From the NCBI RefSeq assembly GCF_017639205.1, contig NZ_CP071139.1, positions 4,775,001 to 4,839,000 of the forward strand: 64,000 bases of DNA, read 5' to 3'. Source of the DNA: Streptomyces nojiriensis. Its GTDB lineage: Bacteria; Actinomycetota; Actinomycetes; Streptomycetales; Streptomycetaceae. Below, one piece after another: positions 60,764-64,000 of the stretch. How positions within the stretch are numbered: position 1 is the stretch's first letter; every line of letters begins with the position of its first letter. Made by a program: the position numbers and the translations under genes. Under the pieces are notes generated by a model. It ran no database searches, was not told where the DNA came from, and worked only from the letters and a program-made list of their open reading frames with translations.

Positions 60764-60786
60764 TTCGAGTTTCAACTAAACTCGAA
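60764..60786. promoter_or_regulatory. Inverted repeat upstream of the pirin gene
   Basis: TTCGAGTTT (60764-60772) and AAACTCGAA (60778-60786), perfect 9-bp arms with spacer CAACT. It ends 19 bp before the start codon. The form (AGTTTCAACTAAACT core) resembles MarR-type operators found before pirin genes. Confidence 0.6.
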
Positions 60787-60805
60787 GCAGAAGGAGGTCC
60801 TGACC

Positions 60806-61801
60806 ATGCCCGCAGTGACTGTTGAGAACCCGTTGACCCTTCCGCGCGTGGCCGAGCCGCAGGCCGCCGTCCCGCGCAAGGTGCTGGCCGTCGTCTCCGC
60901 TCCCGGTGGGTTCGAGGGTGAGGGATTCCCGGTGCGCCGCGCGTTCGCCGGGATCAACTACCAGTACCTCGACCCGTTCATCATGATGGACCAGATGGGT
61001 GAGGTGGAGTACGCGCCCGGTGAGCCCAAGGGCACGCCCTGGCACCCGCACCGCGGCTTCGAGACCGTCACGTACCTGATCGACGGGACCTTCGTCCACC
61101 AGGACAGCAACGGCGGCGGCGGAGTCATCAACGGCGGCGACACCCAGTGGATGACCGCCGGTTCGGGCCTCCTGCACATCGAGGCCCCGCCGGAGTCCCT
61201 CGTCGTGTCCGGCGGGCTGTTCCACGGCCTCCAGCTGTGGGTGAACCTCCCCGCCTCCGACAAAATGATGCCCCCGCGCTACCAGGACATCGGCGGCGGC
61301 CAGGTCCAGCTGCTGACCACCCCGGACGGCGGCTCCCTGCTCCGCGTCATCGCCGGTGAGCTGGACGGCCACCAGGGCCCGGGCATCACCCACACCCCGA
61401 TCACGATGATCCACGCGACCGTGTCGCCGGGCGCGCAGATCACCCTGCCGTGGCGCGAGGACTTCAACGCGCTGGCGTACGTCATGGCCGGGCGCGGGTC
61501 CGTCGGCGAGGACCGCCGGCCCGTACAGACCGGGCAGACGGCCGTCTTCGGCGAGGGCGGCTCGCTCACGGTGCGGGCGGACGCCTCCCAGGACTCCAAC
61601 GCCCCGGACCTGGAGGTCGTGCTCCTCGGCGGACGTCCGATCCGCGAGCCGATGGCGCACTACGGGCCGTTCGTGATGAACAGCAAGCACGAGCTGCAGC
61701 AGGCCTTCGACGACTTCCAGGCGGGCCGGCTGGGCCGCATCCCCACCACCGCGCGCACCGGCCTCGGCCACCGCGGCACGGGCGAGGCGGACCAGGACTG
61801 A
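60806..61801 (+). CDS. Pirin family protein
   Basis: 331 residues, a bicupin. The N-terminal cupin has the metal-binding pattern GTPWHPHRGFETVTYLIDG...HQDSNGGGGVINGGDTQWMTAGSGLLHIEAP with the three His and one Glu ligands of pirin. The C-terminal cupin (ITLPWREDFNALAYVMAGRGSVG) has lost them. Bacterial pirins act as quercetinase-like dioxygenases or redox sensors. AAGGAGGT 7 nt before ATG 60806 is the strongest ribosome-binding site in the window. A dyad precedes it. Ligand and role are not proven. Confidence 0.88.
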   Translation: MPAVTVENPLTLPRVAEPQAAVPRKVLAVVSAPGGFEGEGFPVRRAFAGINYQYLDPFIMMDQMGEVEYAPGEPKGTPWHPHRGFETVTYLIDGTFVHQDSNGGGGVINGGDTQWMTAGSGLLHIEAPPESLVVSGGLFHGLQLWVNLPASDKMMPPRYQDIGGGQVQLLTTPDGGSLLRVIAGELDGHQGPGITHTPITMIHATVSPGAQITLPWREDFNALAYVMAGRGSVGEDRRPVQTGQTAVFGEGGSLTVRADASQDSNAPDLEVVLLGGRPIREPMAHYGPFVMNSKHELQQAFDDFQAGRLGRIPTTARTGLGHRGTGEADQD

Positions 61802-61841
61802 CGGGCCAGGACCGACGGGCCAGGACCGACCCGCAGGTCCG

Positions 61842-62906
61842 CTACGCGGGATCCACGGGCCCGGGCGCCGCATCGGCGGCGTACCGGGCCCGCAGTTCCG
61901 AGATCACCCCGAAGACGGCGGCGGTCATGGGCACCGCCAGCAGCATCCCCAGGATCCCGGCGACGCTCGCGCCCGCCGTGATGGCCAGCATCACCACGGC
62001 CGGGTGCATCTGCACGGTGCGGCTCTGCACCACGGGCTGCAGTACGTAGCCCTCGATCATCTGGACCAGCAGCACCAGGCCCAGAGCCCACAGGCCGATG
62101 ATCCAGCCCCGGTCGGCGAAGGCCACGAGCACGGCCACGGCGCCCGACAGGATGGCTCCCAGGTAGGGGATGTACGCCGTCACGAAGACCAGGGCGGCCA
62201 GCCCCAGCGCGCCCGGCACCTCGAGGACCAGCAGACCCGCGCCGATCAGCACGGCGTCCACCAGGGCCACGAACGTGGTCCCGCGCATGAACCCCTCGAC
62301 GGCCTCGAAGGCGCGCCGCCCCATGGCCTCCATCAGGTCGCCCGAGCGGCTCGGTACGAGGGAGCGCAGGGTTCCCACGGCCCGGTCGGAGTCGCGCAGG
62401 AAGAAGAAGATCAGCACCAGCGCCAGCAGCACCATGGCGATCATCGAGCCCACCACGCTGAGCCCCGCGACCACACCCGAGGCGGCCGTGCCGCCGAACT
62501 TCGCCAGCAGGTCCTTGGAGTTCGCGGCGATGTCCTCCAGCGAGGTGCCCACCGCCCCGAAGTGCTCGGCGACCGTCTCGCCGGCCCGCCGCAGCGCGTC
62601 GACGATCTGGCCGCCGGTCCCGATGAGCGCGAGGACGACGATGTACGTGGCCCCGCCGACGACGGCGACCACGGCGAGGCAGGTCAGCGCCGCGGCCAGC
62701 GAGCGGTTCATCCTCATGCGGACCAGGCGCCGGTGCATCGGCCCGAGCAGGGCCGTACCGAGCACGGCCAGCAGGACGGGCGTCACCACCGACTCGAAGA
62801 CGGTGCACAGCCATACGCCGACGGCGAGGACGGCCGTGACGAGCAGGACGACGCCGCACCAGGCGGCGAGCCGCCGTACGGGCGCGGGCAGGAGGGGAGC
62901 GGACAC
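61842..62906 (-). CDS. AI-2E family transporter
   Basis: 354 residues with eight or so membrane helices. WCGVVLLVTAVLAVGVWLCTVF opens the protein, then ALLGPMHRRLVRMRMNR, GSMIAMVLLALVLIFFFLRDSD and FVTAYIPYLGAILSGAVAVLVAF, YVLQPVVQSRTVQMHPAVVMLAITAG, typical of the AI-2E/YdiK/TqsA family. Members export small molecules or act in Na+(H+) antiport; the link to autoinducer-2 is doubtful in Streptomyces. The start is GTG 62906 or TTG 62918. It follows the SpoIIE-type phosphatase gene by 39 bp on the same strand. Confidence 0.85.
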   Translation of the reverse strand: MSAPLLPAPVRRLAAWCGVVLLVTAVLAVGVWLCTVFESVVTPVLLAVLGTALLGPMHRRLVRMRMNRSLAAALTCLAVVAVVGGATYIVVLALIGTGGQIVDALRRAGETVAEHFGAVGTSLEDIAANSKDLLAKFGGTAASGVVAGLSVVGSMIAMVLLALVLIFFFLRDSDRAVGTLRSLVPSRSGDLMEAMGRRAFEAVEGFMRGTTFVALVDAVLIGAGLLVLEVPGALGLAALVFVTAYIPYLGAILSGAVAVLVAFADRGWIIGLWALGLVLLVQMIEGYVLQPVVQSRTVQMHPAVVMLAITAGASVAGILGMLLAVPMTAAVFGVISELRARYAADAAPGPVDPA

Positions 62907-62945
62907 CGCTGCATCCAATCACGCCCCGCCGCGCGCCCCTCGGGG

Positions 62946-64000
62946 TCAGAACACCGGGTCGGCGTCCGTCTTGGACTGCTCGTGCAGCTCGAACCAGATC
63001 GACTTGCCCTCGCCCCGCGGGTCGACGCCCCACGCGTCGGCCAGCATCTCCATCAGCAGCACCCCGCGGCCGCTGGAGGACATCTCGCCCGGCTGCCGCT
63101 TGTGCGGGAGCTCGTCGCTGCCGTCGGCGACCTCGACGCGCAGCCGGCGCGCGCCCAGCTCGCCGGCCGCCTCCGCGACCAGCAGGGCGTCGCCGTCGGT
63201 GTGCGTCAGTACGTTCGTCACCATCTCGGAGACCATCAGCACCGCCGAGTCCACCTGGTCGGGGTCGGCCCAGTCGTGCAGCAGCTCGCGGATCTGCTGC
63301 CGCACGCCCGCGATCCGTTCGGGCTCGGCCTGGGCCACGGTCAGTACGGTGCGCCGCACGGGCCGGGCCGGGTGCGGCAGCGCGGTGCCCGGTTCGCGCT
63401 CCGCGCTCTCGCGGCACAGCAGCACCACGGCTATGTCGTCCTCGCGGCGGTCGGCGAGCGGGCCGGTGGTGTGGTGCGAGGACGGCCCGTGCACGGCCTG
63501 GACCAGCAGGTCGGCCAGTCTTTCGAGGTGTGCGGCGTTCTCGTACGCGTTCTCGTGCAGGTCGGACTCCAGGACCGCCCGCAGCCGTGCCCAGCCGGTG
63601 TCGAGGTCGTGCCCGCCGGTCTCGATGAGCCCGTCGGTGCAGAGCATCATCGTCTCGCCGGGCTCCAGGGTGAACCGGGTGGTGGGGTAGTCGGTGTCGG
63701 GGACGATCCCGAGGGGCAGCCCGCCCGCGGTGGGGCGCATCATGACCGTTCCGTCGGCCATCCGGATCGCGGGATCGGGGTGGCCGGCGCGGGCCACCTC
63801 CAGCATGCCGGTCCGCGGATCGCACTCCACGTACAGGCAGGTCGCGAACCGCGGGCTCTGGAAGTCGGAGTCCTGGCCGCCGTCGTCCCCGTACGGGTCG
63901 GACTCCGGCGAGGAGCACAGCCCGGCCAGGAAGCGGGAGGCGCGCGAGAGCACCGCGTCCGGCCGGTGGCCCTCGGACGCGTACGCCCGTACGGCGATCC
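62946..64000 (-). CDS. SpoIIE-type phosphatase with HATPase domain (partial, cut by right edge)
   Basis: The 3' ~350 codons of a larger gene; the frame is open to position 64000. N-terminal visible part is a PPM/SpoIIE phosphatase: FATCLYVECDPRTGMLEVARAGHPDPAIRM, MMLCTDGLIETGGHDLDTGWARL and REDDIAVVLLCR, with the metal-binding Asp residues in DGLIE and DDIAVV. C-terminal HATPase_c anti-sigma-type domain: DSAVLMVSEMVTNVLTHTDGDALL (N-box), LRVEVADGSDELP (G1) and GRGVLLMEMLADAWGVD (G2). Such fusions control sigma factors by partner switching. PAS/GAF sensor domains are expected upstream, outside the window. Confidence 0.88.
   Translation of the reverse strand, partial: IAVRAYASEGHRPDAVLSRASRFLAGLCSSPESDPYGDDGGQDSDFQSPRFATCLYVECDPRTGMLEVARAGHPDPAIRMADGTVMMRPTAGGLPLGIVPDTDYPTTRFTLEPGETMMLCTDGLIETGGHDLDTGWARLRAVLESDLHENAYENAAHLERLADLLVQAVHGPSSHHTTGPLADRREDDIAVVLLCRESAEREPGTALPHPARPVRRTVLTVAQAEPERIAGVRQQIRELLHDWADPDQVDSAVLMVSEMVTNVLTHTDGDALLVAEAAGELGARRLRVEVADGSDELPHKRQPGEMSSSGRGVLLMEMLADAWGVDPRGEGKSIWFELHEQSKTDADPVF

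Noticed and set aside
61842-62906. Autoinducer-2 exporter
   Set aside because: The family name is historical; no LuxS or AI-2 pathway gene is in the window and members have other transport roles.

Overview
The window is high-GC actinobacterial DNA of Streptomyces type: GTG starts are common, ATGA/GTGA overlaps are frequent, convergent genes often overlap at their ends, and a known kind of Streptomyces GC-rich intergenic repeat is present. Supporting markers are two branched-chain keto-acid dehydrogenase (bkd) clusters, a bacterial proteasome activator, PASTA kinases, an F420-dependent-type oxidoreductase family member and a perfect 14-bp ParB site (parS). It looks like core chromosome, and the parS site suggests that oriC is not far away. 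I saw no tRNA, rRNA, CRISPR array, prophage or biosynthetic gene cluster.

Region 1-9.2 kb: a DUF5819/HTTM membrane pair, a SpoU-family RNA methyltransferase, a membrane protein divergent from a MerR regulator, then a phenylacetate-type catabolic module (paaN; divergent 3-hydroxyacyl-CoA dehydrogenase plus TetR regulator) and a barstar-like protein. An identical 17-bp dyad lies at the left edge and between paaN and the dehydrogenase. A degenerate copy lies before the first bkd operon.

Region 9.2-18.1 kb: an Lrp/AsnC regulator (bkdR-like) divergent from a bkd E1alpha-E1beta-E2 operon, a quinone oxidoreductase, then a minus-strand run mobA-moeA-potassium channel with parS lying across the moeA stop and the channel start.

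Region 18.1-28.7 kb: the Bpa proteasome activator, an ABC transporter with a PadR repressor (palindromic operator over its own start codon), a proline-rich surface protein, two divergent Ser/Thr kinases, a PNPOx-like protein and an orphan NarL-type response regulator.

Region 29-33.4 kb: the second bkd operon, ended by a 17-bp-stem terminator, and an unknown protein.

Region 33.4-48 kb: accessory and signalling genes: a GNAT acetyltransferase, two unknown proteins, a PPOX protein, a DUF1266 protein, a GntR-TetR fusion regulator divergent from a flavin monooxygenase, a papain-like protease carrying a predicted beta-propeller followed by a chagasin-like inhibitor, a DUF418 membrane protein, a GntR/MFS pair, an AraC regulator and a mycothiol-dependent-isomerase-like protein. 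The protease-inhibitor pair is the most unusual part of the window.

Region 48-64 kb: a nitrilase-family amidase, LURP-one, ATP-grasp and DUF4240 proteins, a PPOX protein, an NHLRC2-like thioredoxin/NHL protein, an M18 aminopeptidase with a decayed IS200/IS605 TnpB element directly upstream, a duplicated-domain Cys/His protein, a long acyl-CoA dehydrogenase with two TetR-type boxes, SseB and ArsR-like proteins, a secreted I36 inhibitor, a pirin, an AI-2E-family transporter and, cut by the right edge, a SpoIIE phosphatase/ATPase.

Functionally, bkd, paaN/3-hydroxyacyl-CoA dehydrogenase and the acyl-CoA dehydrogenase all feed or drain acyl-CoA pools. The shared operator suggests cross-regulation between the paa-type genes and at least one bkd operon.
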